From: Patagioenas fasciata | Lineage: Eukaryota; Chordata; Aves; Columbiformes; Columbidae | Assembly: GCF_037038585.1 (NCBI RefSeq) | Contig: NC_092525.1 | Location: forward strand, 27,306,367 to 27,370,366 | Direction of reading: 5' to 3' | DNA length: 64,000 nt | Shown here: in pieces, positions 1 to 12,600 of the stretch | Position numbering within the stretch: position 1 is the stretch's first letter | How the letters are laid out: every line of letters begins with the position of its first letter | Position numbers and translations under genes: made by a program | Notes under the pieces: generated by a model | What the model was told of the DNA's origin: nothing | What the model saw: only the letters and a program-made list of their open reading frames with translations | Database searches by the model: none

Positions 1-169
1 ACAGGCTGCCCAGGGAAGTGGTGGAGTCACTGTCCCTGGAGGGGTTTAAAATATGTGTAAATATGATGCTTAGGGACATGGTTTAGTGATGGAATTGGTA
101 GTGTTAGGTTAACGGTTGGACTCAGTGGTCTTGAAGGTCTTTTCCAACCTAAGCAATTCTGTGATTCTA
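1..169 (+). mobile_element. CR1 LINE 3' end, truncated by window edge
   Basis: The sequence reads as the last part of a CR1 non-LTR retrotransposon in sense orientation. It opens with the end-of-ORF2 stretch (aggctgcccagggaagtggt, tccctggaggggttt), continues with the gggacatggtttagtg block, and ends with the family hallmark of a ttttccaacc stretch followed by a short 3' repeat (attctgtgattct). It carries several substitutions and small gaps, so it is an old inactive copy. Its 5' limit lies outside the window. CR1 copies are usually 5'-truncated, so no complete element need exist to the left. The family call rests on remembered consensus features; the subfamily (CR1-E/F-like rather than J-like) is a guess. 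Confidence 0.9.
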
Positions 170-773
170 AACAGAACTTTTGATTTCAAAAACACTGAAA
201 ATTCAACCCACCGCCATAATGTTTTTGTTTTGAAAGTGACTGCTTTGTCATAAAAAAACAACATACAAGGTGTTTTTTATGAAATCCAGAACTTAAAATT
301 TGTTGAGCAACATATTTGGTTTAACTCAAAATGGCATTTTTTTCCTGTTCTTCTAATAGTAAAAATACTTTGTATTGAATAAGAATGCGTTGCATCTTTG
401 CATTGATCCCAACTTGTTGGTATTAATAGTTCAGCCACTAGTCTAAAAACAATGGTTTGTACTTCTTGACTCTTAGTCCCATTCTAAATTCATCTATTGT
501 ATGTATTTGGGTGGGATTATTCCCATCTTTTTTTGCCTAATGGTTGCCTTGCTGATATGTTTTTTGCTCAGAGCAGTAAAATACTCATCTATTGCTTGTG
601 TTAAATTTTTTCTATATAGTGCTGGCAAGTAAGCTTTAGGCTCCTTCCTCTGCTTGCACTGTAGGAGCCTGGAGATACCTGCCAAGAGCTGGGCGAGCAG
701 GGGAAAATACTCCATGGCTCCCTCCTGCCATTGACAGGACTGGGACATACAGCATGTTCGTAGTGTGATGTAC

Positions 774-783
774 CCGCCATCTT
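774..783 (-). promoter_or_regulatory. Perfect YY1-type motif
   Basis: The minus strand reads AAGATGGCGG, the core of the YY1 binding consensus. It lies far from any recognised promoter and contains a CpG in a CpG-poor area. Motif presence alone is weak evidence; function is not shown. Confidence 0.25.
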
Positions 784-3700
784 CTCCATGGGGATTCACT
801 TATGCTCAGAGCTGCCTATAGTCCAATATTGCTCACAGAAACACTGGGAAAACTGACAAAGCCTAGGAAGGTCACGTGGAAATGGTACCTGTATTCCTGC
901 GTACAACACAGAGGAGTTCAAGATGATATTCACCTCTCACTGTTTAGGCCATACTGTGCATTTTAAAACTGTGTTTCAGATCAGCATTCCCACGACTGCT
1001 GCTGGCATCCTGATAGCAAGTGAAAACGTCTGTGCTGCCAGAAGCAGAAGGGACACAGGGTAGAGGAAATACAGTGGCTTTTTACAAAACTCTGTCCTGA
1101 TTTCCCACCCATCTAACATCAGAAAATGCTTTTCTGATTCAAATACATATTTAATATTTTATACTTCTCCCTGCTCTGCATTCTCCCCAGTCTGTTAAGC
1201 CAGTGTCAAATCTCAGTGCAAGCAGGCTTTGTGCTTCTTTTTAAGAGTCCACACAGCTGCACTTACAAATGACATCATTTTTCATGAGAATGGGTGCTGT
1301 CAGCAGGATCCTCAGAAATTGTGGGCTGAACAGATGACTTTATTTTCAGCTTTAAAAAACTCTTGCTATAACTAATAAATATTATTTTGTGGATTTTCAG
1401 AGGAGCAAAGTGATCCCAGTTTTCTTTCTTAACAAGCTGTTCTTTGCCGTAGCAAAGTAGGACAAGTATTTGGCAAGAGCAGCCACAGAGCTGCTGGGGG
1501 CTCCAGGTCAGAGCTGTGGACTGTTGCAGCAGTGCCTGAGGCAAGACAAAAAATTTGATTAAATGGAATTTTGAAACAGAGGCTTTTGTCTACAGATCTC
1601 CAGGTATGAGAAGGAGGGTGGAGGGAAGTTAGCCTTATAATAGATGGCATGGCTGTGGTGTTCAGGTATCTCCTCACAAAACCAGGACACTGGGACAAGG
1701 ACTATCTTTTTCTTGTGTGATTTTTCAATCTCACATGAAGGTAAAGTCTTCCTTTGGCTGTCTCAGCACCAATCATGGGCCATAATAACAGCAAATTTAG
1801 CAAGTGTGCAATCTGTAGTCAGCATGACACAGTGAGTCTTGCATCCTATTTGCCATCAGTGTTACAAAACTATTTAAAATGGCAATTGGAAAGTGCAGAG
1901 TTTCCAAAATGTTTTTTCACTTTTTTCTGCTTTGATCCCTGACAACCTCCAGAAAGTGGAATGTGTAAAGATTCCCTTGACACGTTTTGTCTTTGTTTCC
2001 CAGCTGTAGCACCTGAGAGTGTGAGCACAGTGAGTGCTGCCTCCTTGTTTTCCTCACACAAGCAATGGTGGGGGCTATGATAATCTTTCTTTCACTCTAT
2101 CCAAAACCAACTGCTCTCCTTTTGCCAACACATGCTATTCAGCTGATTGTCTGCAGCCAGTCATCCAGCTTTCCCCAGTTACTGGTATGTTTTGAACAAA
2201 CACAGATGAGGGGAAGTATGAGACACCACGTTAAAGCACTTCCTGCCTCATCCCTCAGAGAAAGGTCCTTGTACAAATGCTTGACATACAGATCATATTC
2301 GACCTTTGATCATCTGTCATTTTGTTGTAAGAAAGCATGCAATCATTTGCCACCGTTTAAAATAGACCCAAAGGAAGTTAGGGCTTAATCTTAACCTCAA
2401 CCACATTGAGCCCTGCATTTCCTATCCAGCCATACACCGTGCTATCTGGTTTCCTACACCTCAAGCCTGCTAAGTTTAGTTCCTCCCAGCCAGCTGCTAA
2501 GAAGGAAGGGAAACCCTGTTCACTGTGGATAAAACATTCGCTGTCCACAGCTCTCCCAGCCTTTACATACTAAGTGGTGGACAACAATACAGTTTTGAGG
2601 CTTCTTCATTTTTAGAAAAAATTTAAGAAGTTATTTTCCCTTCTACTCTTCATTTGTCCTGTGGGTTCATACATTTCAATCTTTGATGCCATGCTTTCTT
2701 GGGCTTCTCTGGGAAGAACGTTGTTACTTGCATGCTTAGGCATCATCATTTAGCACTTATGAATATCATGACTGTTGCTAAATTCAACATTGAAGTGTTA
2801 TGCATTAATTAATATTATATCAAATCCAGTGCAGCCACTCAGGTCTTTCATCTTACAAAGTAAATGAATGAGTAGGAATATATAATGTACCATACAGGAA
2901 TTGAGATTGTCTCACCAGAAATCTTTATCATAGAAAGTAGCTGTATGAAATAGCTGCAATAAAACTGACCTGTTTTCCCTTTATATCAGAATGATTCCTT
3001 GTCCATCTACTTCAGACAAACAGATTTTTACCACAGAGGAACTGGATGATTTATTTTTTGAAGGTAGTCTTGGGCCCTGCTGTGAAAGCCACAAAACTCT
3101 TCCAGTAGTATGTCTTCTGATGACCTTAAATATTTATTAACTCATTTGCTTTTCAGCCCTATTTTTCAGTAGATTTGTGATAATTTTGACATAACTGTAC
3201 CTGCTGGCTTATGTGGCTGTGTCTGACAGCCCCTCACCACAGGGCACAGGGGGTTCAGCACCCATGGGCTGGAGCTGGCCGTGCAGTGAGCATTTGGCGA
3301 GCCTGTACCTCTGCTGTACTGCGATCTACAGGTGCTGTTTTCCTTTCCTAGAGTTGCATACAGTTTGATCTGAGTTGTTCTGTTGTTTCCATAACATTAT
3401 ACCCTTCCACCCCTGCTTAGTCCTTGGTTTTGAATGGCAACATTTGTAAGTTCAGTGTCCACTTCTCTTAGCAGCAGGGTGAATAAAACAAGCAGTTCAA
3501 CAATAGACTTCTGTAGAATATTAATGGATTATGAAAAAAGGAAGGTTAACTTCATCAAACTTAAAACAGGGTAGGAAACACTATCCTGCATTTTTATTTT
3601 AATACATGGATGTATCTCATTCCTCCCCACTGTCCCCCTATGTAAGTACTGAATTCTCTCATTTTGCCCATTTTAAAATGGATAATTCATAAGCTTCAAC

Positions 3701-4776
3701 ATTCTCATTTTCAATTATAGGCAAATTGGGCCTGATGTCTGCATACATTTTTTAAATGAAACAATTAAATGTGTGAAGGAAAAAGCAAACCATGAAGTTA
3801 GTACATAACATTGTCCTACAGCTAGGGACAGAAAATGCACAGGATGATGATATAAAGCAAATGCTTAAGGAAAAATTGTCTGGAGCGTGTAATTGCATTC
3901 ATGTAATCCAGTCATGGAGACAGAAAAACCTGATGGTACTGCTGTGTTATTCTGTTCGGAGGTGGCTGAAAATATGAGATAAAAAGACCTGGACACTAAT
4001 GGCTCCAGAAAACTACTATAACACATATTTGGCCAGTCATGACTGGTTAATACAAAATTCAAAGCTGAAGGTCCTCCTGAGCCGAAGAAGACTTCTGTGA
4101 TGAGAAGGCTCCTAATTCACTGAATAACTTTGGCAAGTAATCACCAAACATGTTGTGATACCAAATAAGAGTGGTAATGTGTTTGTCTGATTATTTTCAC
4201 AAGTGTTTGGGTTCATAATCTGCCATCTTCCCTTCAGCTGGTATGTACATAGCTCATCTCACTGGTTTTAATGCAAATTAGAGTAATACTCAGCCCAGTT
4301 AAGGATGGCCAAATAGCCCAGATTAAGGAGCTTTAATAAATGTTTGCTCCAGGCCCAGCTGTGTTGGTAGCAGCATCTCAGTGACACTTCTCAATTTCTG
4401 TAGACTCAGAGAACTATTTATTATCCGTGTGTAATTCCAAAGGGAACGTACTGTAGGTTTGCAATAACACATTTGGTTTTTATTTGTGATCTTAACCCTT
4501 TATCCCTATTTCACTTTGTAGATTCAGGAACAGGTGCCTCCAGTCTTTGGAAAAAACAATCAGCAGGAAGGTCCAAATCCATCCGTTTGTCATGTGTTGA
4601 GCAAACGGTGCTGACACCAGGAAATGTGCAGCACTTGACGCGTGTGTTTTGTAAGTGCGTGGATGCAGCTCGCAGGCACCGCATGCAGTCAGCACTTCAG
4701 AGTGCTGACAGCACCCTGACAGTCGTAGTGGACTGAAAAGTGGATAAATGACTATAAAAAGCATATAATTACATTT

Positions 4777-4800
4777 TAATGTGCATAAATATGCACATTA
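4777..4800. repeat. 24-bp inverted repeat (11-bp arms, 2-bp centre)
   Basis: The left arm TAATGTGCATA (4777-4787) is exactly complementary to the right arm TATGCACATTA (4790-4800), separated by AA. Inside it sits ATGCATAAAT-like half-sites on both strands, resembling binding sites for POU-domain proteins. It could be a dimeric transcription-factor site or a chance palindrome in AT-rich DNA. Confidence 0.75.
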
Positions 4801-7252
4801 GTGAAGACTTAAAAAAATTACCATCTATCACAGACTAATGTATTATTTAAACAACTTTTTGAGGTATAAATAAATTGTAAGCTATTTTAAGAGTCCAGTA
4901 CTTTTTAGTATGATAGTTCAGACTTTGGAGAGACCTGTGCTGGGGCAGAGGAGCTGTGCGGGCCAACTGGCAAGTTTTTGCTCTTGCAGCTGCTATCCCA
5001 TTTGTAACTGACCAGCATTGTGTCCTCTGCCCACAAATGGAGGGGCAGTTTGGTGAACTGGAGCAGAAAGAGACTCCTGGACATGGCCAAGAGTTATGCG
5101 ACTCCCTTGAGAGCTGGGGTGAGGTGAGAGAGTAAAGGAGAGAAGGGGCTGGTGATTCATGGCCCTCTATAAGGAGACGGACTGTTGGCAGATCAAGTCT
5201 TGGAGGGAAATGGTAGGAATAGTTGTGTAACGTGGCAAGCTTTGCCTTATCCAGCTCAAGTGTGGATGCACTGAGAGGACATGCAAATCCTTTGCTGTGA
5301 GAATTAGGCTGCATTTGCACAAATACCGTGCTGATCAGGTGCTCCTGTTGTGACAACATGGGTGCAGGCTGCAGGTCCCCAGCACACCGTGTCCTGCAGA
5401 CACCCGTGAGGCAGAGCAGCCTGGCCAGGCAGTGACCTGAACAGCCGTGAAACGCATGGTCTGGCTCTGAGGGGATGTGAGCACACAGCGAGTAGGTATA
5501 AATATGTCTCTGACTGACAGGCTCCAGCTAAGAGGATAGATTTCTGAAACAGAGTTCGAGAAAAATCCATGTCAAGATTTCTTAATCATCATTTCATCAT
5601 CTACACCCTCCTTGAGAACTTGCCCTGTTGTCTAACACATCCACAGGCAGGCCAGAGTGAGCTGGGGCCTCGAGCCTGCTGAGCTCTCTTCCAGTTTTGC
5701 CTCTTCCTGTGGCATTCTTACCTCCTCTGCTTTGGTCGATGTTTGCCTCGTCTGCAGGCGGGAGTGAGCCGGGGCAGCAGGTAGTTCACTGCCCTGGGTG
5801 GCACGAGCCTTCACCTCTGAGACTCTGGCACTTGAGGAGGTCCCCAAAGAGATCACAGAGTGACCCTCCAAGCTGAAAAGGGCTTGGTATAAAGTTTTTG
5901 GGACCTCTGCAGAGAGTGATGCAGAACGTGTCTGTGTGTACAGCATCTGTGTATCCAAGAGTAAAAAATCTTGAACAAACTCTGATGGCAGGGCAATATT
6001 CCCGACATTAGACTGATGAGTTGTCATGAACATTATGTGACATTTGTACAGAGCCTTGAGCAACAGATGACTAAGTATCATCTGATTCTCTGTTATTAAA
6101 AAGTAGGTGAATGTGTGTGTTTCACTAAGGAAGGATATTATGAAATTGGGGCAACATACTTGGAAAGAACTCAATTTCAAAATCCCGTTTTCCTTTTCAA
6201 GGCAAAGGAGTCACTGCAAACAACTTCAGGTGGGGCAGGAATAAGCCAAAATGATAAGAAAGGAGCCTTTTGCTTCTAAGTCTTGGAGTTATGATAGTGA
6301 GATAGTGACAGAAATTTTGTTGTGCATGTTTCAGTGTAAAGCTATGGAGCGAGCAGAACATTTCTTGCTGTCTTTCATAAGAACTGTGCAGCTCCTTGAA
6401 CTCTGACAAGTTCCTGATTGTGCTCTGAATGTAGAAATCAAGCATTGCTCCCAGCAATGACATTTGAAAAATTGTATTTTCTTAATGTAAATCATTTTCT
6501 AAGGTGACCTTGGGTGAAGCAAATCAATGCAGGACTGCTGGAAGCAGCGCTGGCTCTCGGCAGAAACACCGATGCTGGAGTCAGGCAGACCCAGCCAAGC
6601 CCAGCACCGCAGCAGCTCTGCCCACACCCAGCCCTGGCTGCTCAGCCTGGCCCTGTGGAGCCTCCAGCCCCTCGTGTGCGAGTCAGTAGCGTGAAGGGTA
6701 TGTGAACCCATGGAGGTCCTTTGATCGTACCAGAGCAACAGGCTCTTCACACAGACGCTGCAGCTCTTCAGCTCGCCAGGCTGTTTTGTGAGATGGGATC
6801 ACTATGACCCCCTGGGCAGGAATAATGGTGTTCAATTAGTCTATAGCATCACCAGGATGCAGGGGATTGCAGGCTGAGCAGTCTGGCTCAAGCAGTGTGT
6901 TGAGCGTGATGCACAACCATCACTCACTAAAGGTTATTGCTTTCTGTTATTTTAAATATGTGCAGGGAGAAGAGAAGCTTTTACTACTTAAATGCTATCA
7001 CGATCATATGTGCAGGCTTCTTTATGACTAAATATTCCTGTGAAAAGCACAGGAAATAACAGAAATGCAAAATAACCTCAACAAACTCGATAGCCTGTGC
7101 ATCACTAATTTCCTTTATTTCCTGGGTTTGACTAGCTCAGAAATACTGCAGGAAGTGCTTTTTTTTTTGTGGTATTTTTGCTTCTTTCCCCCAGCAGAGT
7201 GGAAGCATTACACAATGGCACGTGAAAATGAGAGAGGGACCTGTGCCGTCAC

Positions 7253-7312
7253 AGATTCACAGAATGTTAGGGATTGGAAGGGACCTTGGAAGATCCTCTA
7301 GTCCAGTCCCCC
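7253..7312 (-). mobile_element. Short CR1 3'-tail fragment
   Basis: Read on the plus strand, this is the reverse complement of a CR1 3' terminus: cacagaatgttagggattgg, then aagggacctt, then agatcctctagtccag and a run of C. That is the typical appearance of an inserted CR1 tail on the minus strand. Only about 60 bp can be matched; the sequence beyond 7312 no longer follows the CR1 pattern. It is either severely 5'-truncated or eroded. Confidence 0.85.
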
Positions 7313-9435
7313 AGTGGGCTGGGTAATGGGAGCACTGGATTTCTGCTTTCTGTGACCATTCCCGCCTCAGCAGCTGAGGGGCAAGGGCTGGCGTGGTGGC
7401 ACTCGCCAGCAATCAGCAGCCTGGGTCCCCCTTGGGGAAGGTGGCAAAGGAGTGGGAGGGTGGCCATGGGGTGGCAGGGTATAGCAGGAAGACACTGGCA
7501 TCGCTTCTCTTTCTTCATTACTTGATGTCTGCAGAGAAGCTGATCAACCTGAGGTGTTGCTTTGCAGCTTTAGACCAATTTTTACTGTATCTGAACAAAT
7601 CTGCCCATTACCAACATACAGCTTGATAAGCACCTGGGAGGTTTAGCCAATTCCTCACGTGTACTTTATTGTGTTGAAACATTTTGAGATCTCATTTAGA
7701 GATGTGAGATGTGTGCAACCTTCCTCCATCTAGGCTGCACCCTGACCAGTCAAATTCAGTCTGGTGAGCCAGAACATATGCATTAAATCCTGCATTAAAG
7801 CTCTGCTGATAACATTACGCTTATTAAATAATACAAACATTTTTCCTGTTTGTCAAACAGTGGGGATCCCTAGTACACACTGGGGAGGCATGAACTATAA
7901 AAGCCTCTATTCTTTTTTTAATTAGGCCATATCTAATTAAAATGATTGCCTGCCGTTGCTAGCATTTATAAAGTATTTTCCAACTCAGCATGACTCACAG
8001 GGCTGTATGGAGACAGATTGCTCTGCAGTCTATTTGGGATGTGTTTGCTTGTGCCATCCAATTGTCCTTTATCATCCTAGGCAGACAGTGTTTGTCTGAA
8101 TTATTATTTAGCTTGTATTGTCAGCTGTCCAGATCTTTACAGTTCCTCTGATAAATTAACTGATTAGCCTGTTTTGCATACACATGAAATCTGGGTTTGA
8201 GATCCAGTTTGGAGCTCTAAATGGACGAATTAATTTGAAGGTAGAAGCAGGACTGTCCCTAGAAGTTGCTGACAGGTAATTTAACAGTTCAAGATGCCAG
8301 GCTAGTTCAGCAGTCAGCTATTGTAATCCATGCAGAAACACTTGCAGTCTTTCTAGTAATCTGGGTGGGAATGGGAACCATTGCATGTTCTTCAAGCCAT
8401 GCACACAGCCCACAAGGAGTGACTGTTTTGGAAGGAAGCAAAGACCCTGGCTATAATATGGCATAATGTGCCATAGGCAACCCTGTTAAAGCCAAGGTTA
8501 GCCAGCAAAACTCCCTGGAGAGGAGCCAGGCAATCCCTCTGAGGAGAGAGCGGCCAGTGTCCACAGCTGCCCCTGGAGCTAAGGCCAGTTGCTGCCCACC
8601 GAGCAGGGCCTGGAGAAATGATGCTGTTTTGGTGGAACATCGGCTTGAAACATGCAAAGTAACATGTGAGTGCAAGGAAACCCCAGGTGTTCAGGGTGAC
8701 AGCTGAGTTTCCGGGCGTGGAGGACAGAGGTTTTGTAGGGTTTAGAGCAGCAGTTCAGAGGGGCAGACATCCTCCTCTGGGGGGGCATGTCCACACACTG
8801 GAGGGATGATGAGGAGTGGGGCAGAGTCAGCCCCGACAAGAGCCCACGCTCCTGAGGGAGGGAGGCAGCAAAGCAATGCTTCTGCAGGAGGTGTGCAGGG
8901 CTGCTCCCCTTCCCTCCTGCAGGCCCCTGCTTCCTTCTCTCCTGTGTAACCCTCTGGCTTTTGGCTCCCTGGGTCGTGTTACAGCACGCTGGGTGCACAA
9001 GATGGTACAGATGTAAGGGCTGAGATGCAGGAGAGGACACAACAGCAGTATGCTGAGTGGGGAGGTGGAATGGCAGTGGCAGTTGCTGATGGAGCAGCTT
9101 AAAGTAAAAAGCTCAGTTCTGAAAATTACAGCTTGTATGAGTGAGCTGAAGCTGTTGGTGGTGTCAATGAAAGGTTTGCAATCATACTTCAGGTCTTGTT
9201 CTCTTTCAGTTTCACAGCTAGTATTTTTGGTAAGTTTTTCTTCCAAAGGTTATTATGGTACGAGGAACATAGGTACAATGCTATTACTGTCTTTCCTTTA
9301 AGTCAGTACATCCCAAGTAAGACATGACAAGACAAGGAATTAGGTTAAAATTAATATCTTACCATATAAAGTTGAGTTTTTAGCATAGGCTTGTCCATTT
9401 GACATTATAGCATCTTTATTCTGAATGCTGTACCT
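7313..9435. other. Upstream flank, no gene recognised
   Basis: No coding exon, RNA gene or further repeat is recognised. The first 200 bp and the stretch about 8480-9000 are GC-rich with open frames on both strands, as expected by chance at such composition. The stretch about 7860-8260 is AT-rich with many TAAT/ATTA cores and almost no CpG, the texture often seen in conserved noncoding elements. This can only be tested by alignment. Confidence 0.5.
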
Positions 9436-9628
9436 AATACAAAGTAAGATGTAATACCTGCTCTGTGAGCTGATAACCTAAAAGGCAGTGCCTTTAAAAA
9501 GAAAAGGTAATATTTTCAGCTTTATTTTATAGGTGAGGAACTGGGACACAGAGAATCAAACTACTCCCATGTCATGCAGACTAGGAATTAACACGTGTCT
9601 TGAATTTCCAGTTTCATCTTAACCACAA
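9436..9628 (+). mobile_element. Ancient MIR/CORE-SINE copy
   Basis: The order of landmarks matches a MIR-type SINE in sense orientation. A tgctctgtgagctgataacc block comes first, corresponding to the usual gagcttacaatctaa. Next is tttattttataggtgaggaa followed by ctgggacacagaga (9521-9554). Then come gtcatgcaga and a tail ending in ttaaccac (9615-9628). Substitutions are numerous and an insertion of about 20 bp is suspected in the middle, as expected for an amniote-wide relic older than the bird radiation. The boundaries are approximate and the comparison is from memory. Confidence 0.72.
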
Positions 9629-12600
9629 AAACAAATTTTCTCTCTGAATAGGGATGGCTTATTATGGATTTTAAAACATTTCTTAAATAGAGTGTTAAAA
9701 TAATTTAAAACTCTTACTGTGTTGTAGTTGCTCCCTAAATGCTCAGACAACCACCTCTGTGGCTGCAGCCTTTTCTTCTCCTGCTGTGGATCAAAATATA
9801 GACTTCCTGACCTTGTGCGAGACAGTCTTTGCTATGAGTATTCCTTTTCTTCATCATACCTTGAAGAACAGTTGCATGTATCATATGAGCTTTGCACTAT
9901 TTCTGCTGGTTGAACAATAATAAAACTGCCTGGCTCTTTCTCCTGCAGACAAACACTGTGGTAATGAATGCAAATGCAATTATTTGTTCAGCTACCACTC
10001 CATTGGCTTCTATGGATCATTCTTTTGCTCTTTTTATTTCTTTGTAATTACACAGTAGGGAAAGAAGAAGCTGAGATTATGCATTGGACAGGGCTGGTGG
10101 TTGCCAGCTAACAGGGATGAGCTTTGGAGTCATCTTTTCCTGTTGTAGATCACAAAACAAGTCGATGATCTAACTACCCAGGTTAGGACCTGCTGCCATG
10201 ACTGGCAGGTTGTTTTTCTCCTCTGAATTGCTGCTGGAGCTGAGGTTTTTCTGAGATACTGCTGTGCTGAAGCTGCTGCTGAGCCATCTGGATTGCCATG
10301 CACGTGTCCTGCTGGAAGCTTGGTTTGCCTTCAAATTTAGGGATGCACTAATCACACCTCAAGAGCTGAAGGTGGCATCTCAGGCAGATTTTGGTAGGGG
10401 CAACTGAAGGCATCAGGTTTAGATTGCCTGGATACCAGTGCTTCTTCCACAACTTGTTTGTCATTTCTTAATACAACAGTATTATTCTGGATACTTGAAC
10501 TTCTCACAGGAAAAGCATTGGGAGGAGGGTGTTAAAATGAAATTAGGGGATAACAAGTTTATACTTTTTTCTTCTGGTCTTTCCCCCACATGGCTGTAAG
10601 AGACAGGAAATTAAGCGAGACAGACCTTTGGGCTGAGCTAAAAAGGCCACTCGCCTCTTTGGGTCTCACAAAACCAAGTTCCCTCACACCCGAAGCGGTA
10701 GCACCTCTTACCCTCCATCACTCAGCTGCACTGTGTCTGGGTTTGCTTTCCTTCCTGAGCTGAACACGTGAGTTCAAGGAGAGCTCACACACCAAAGCGC
10801 AGCAGGGGATGGTAAACCTGCCTGTTTGGTTTCATCTGGTTTCACCGGTTTGCAGCTGGGCTGAAAAGAGTTTTCAGCCTGAAATGGCACCTTATAGCAG
10901 AGGAGCTACTTTTCAGCATCCTTTTATACAAAATGGTTGCAGCTTTTCTGAAGGAAGAAACCCCGCTCACCTCTCCCCCAGCTCCAGTCTGCCCTGGCAG
11001 CACTAGAAAGATGGACCCGCCTTGGATTGCCTGGGCTTTGGCCAAAATGATCTGCATCTGAAATGGAAATACTGCCAGAGCAGTTAAATTTAGCCTTATT
11101 AATTATTCTTGGCAGCTCCTGCAGCGTCAATTAAATAAGGATTTAGATTTCCCAACAATTTTAGCATAATTTTCACTTTCAATCTCTTTTAAGTCCTAAA
11201 TATGCAATCTGTCTATTAGAAGATGGTAGCTTCCCCAAATAATTTAAACTCATGTTATTTCATGGATGAAAATAGATTTTCTTTACAGTAAGAAATCATT
11301 GGTGAATGCGCTTTTAGCTTGTCTTTTTTATTAGCTTTACAAATGTCGCCTTTTGTTTGGTTTCTTTTGTTTACCTACTGTCAAACTCTAGAGACCCTTT
11401 AACCCTAGCTCTCTATTTGTCAGATCTAATGCAGGAAAAAATGTGGCGGTTTTTGTGTCTATTTTTGTTTTCCAAAGTCAGGAATAGGGCTAGACCACAG
11501 GCAGGTATTGCTGTGTCACGGCTGGTTAGGATTGCACAGGGAGCAGGACAGCAGTTCGAGTGGCTGTGAGATGAGAGGAGTGGGTGCAGAGCTCTCCTTG
11601 CTGCTCCTTGGGGGAATCCGCGCTGGATGCCTTAGCAGCGGCAGAGCTGTGTTGTCACCTTGTCCCATGGGGTGTGCCGGCTCCCGCAGGGGGGAGGGCA
11701 GGAGCTGCACCAGCCCTGTGCCCAAGTAGTGGCTTTTTCTGTGTGAGAAAGATGTGTAGGGGGCATTTCTGTTATATCTGTACAAGGACTAGAAGGAATT
11801 TCTGTACTAGCACCCATAGTGGGACTGAGCGCTGGGAATCAAAGGAGGTATTGAAAGCTATATTGTATTGTTGCTATATTGTAGAATCACAGTATTGTAT
11901 CATTGCTGTGGAAAGTAATGTGATGATCAATGAAAACAATTCAGGCAACTAATTCTCCTTCCTTCCATACACTGACTGTATTGAACTGATATTAATAATA
12001 TTAAGCTTCCATTCTTGTCAGTGATAAAAGCAAATCTCTTTAAGACAGTTCAGCCATAAGGGTGTGCAGCAACGGAGCAGATGAGTAAAAGGAGCCCTCA
12101 GAGCTCAAAGTCTAATAATAGTGTTTAAGAGAGTTTTGCTGTAGTCACTGTACAGAGCAGGAGTGCTCCTGCCCTTGAGGTTAAGCACTTATGTATGCTC
12201 TTTGTGTTTGCCAGCAGGTTAGTACAGGGGCAGTACCAACTTGTGAAAAGCACCACATCCTTTGCAGCAGTTTATAAATAAACAGAATCTGAAAACATAG
12301 AAGGACTAACGATTTTTTAATAACAGTAGAATTTCTTTGAGGTAGAGAGACAATTGCTATGCGGGGATCTTCTGGCTGAGACAGCGAGGCGTGGAAACAT
12401 GGTGTGAAAGCATCAGACAGACAGGGCTCTAAACACACTAAATACCTTGGTGGTCAAGGAAATAGCTCCATCCCTGCGCTACAGTTTATAATTGGTTTAA
12501 TAGTTGTAATAGCTCAGTAGGTGTAACTGTGAAGTAAATAGAAATTTGTGTCTCCTGTGAATATGTAAAGTGTGTGTTGAAAGTCAGAAGCAGATGTTTC

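Larger units (their letters stand above)
170..7252. other. Upstream flank, no gene recognised
   Basis: About 7 kb of noncoding-looking sequence. Mixed-composition and AT-rich stretches alternate with moderately GC-rich patches near 5.0-5.5 kb, 5.65-5.9 kb and 6.53-6.70 kb. Several minus-strand open frames of 88-182 codons lie end to end between 4847 and 6463. None resembles a family I know, and they have no splice-site logic, so I do not call them genes. A 24-bp inverted repeat at 4777-4800 and a YY1-type motif at 774-783 are described separately. In mammals the gene upstream of VAV3 is SLC25A24 with its 3' end facing VAV3, but I see no coding trace of it here. Confidence 0.6.

Noticed and set aside
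8579-9246. Overlapping minus-strand open frames of 139-153 codons
   Set aside because: The stretch is GC-rich, the products are Ser/Leu/Pro-rich without a recognisable domain, and frames are open on both strands, as expected from composition.
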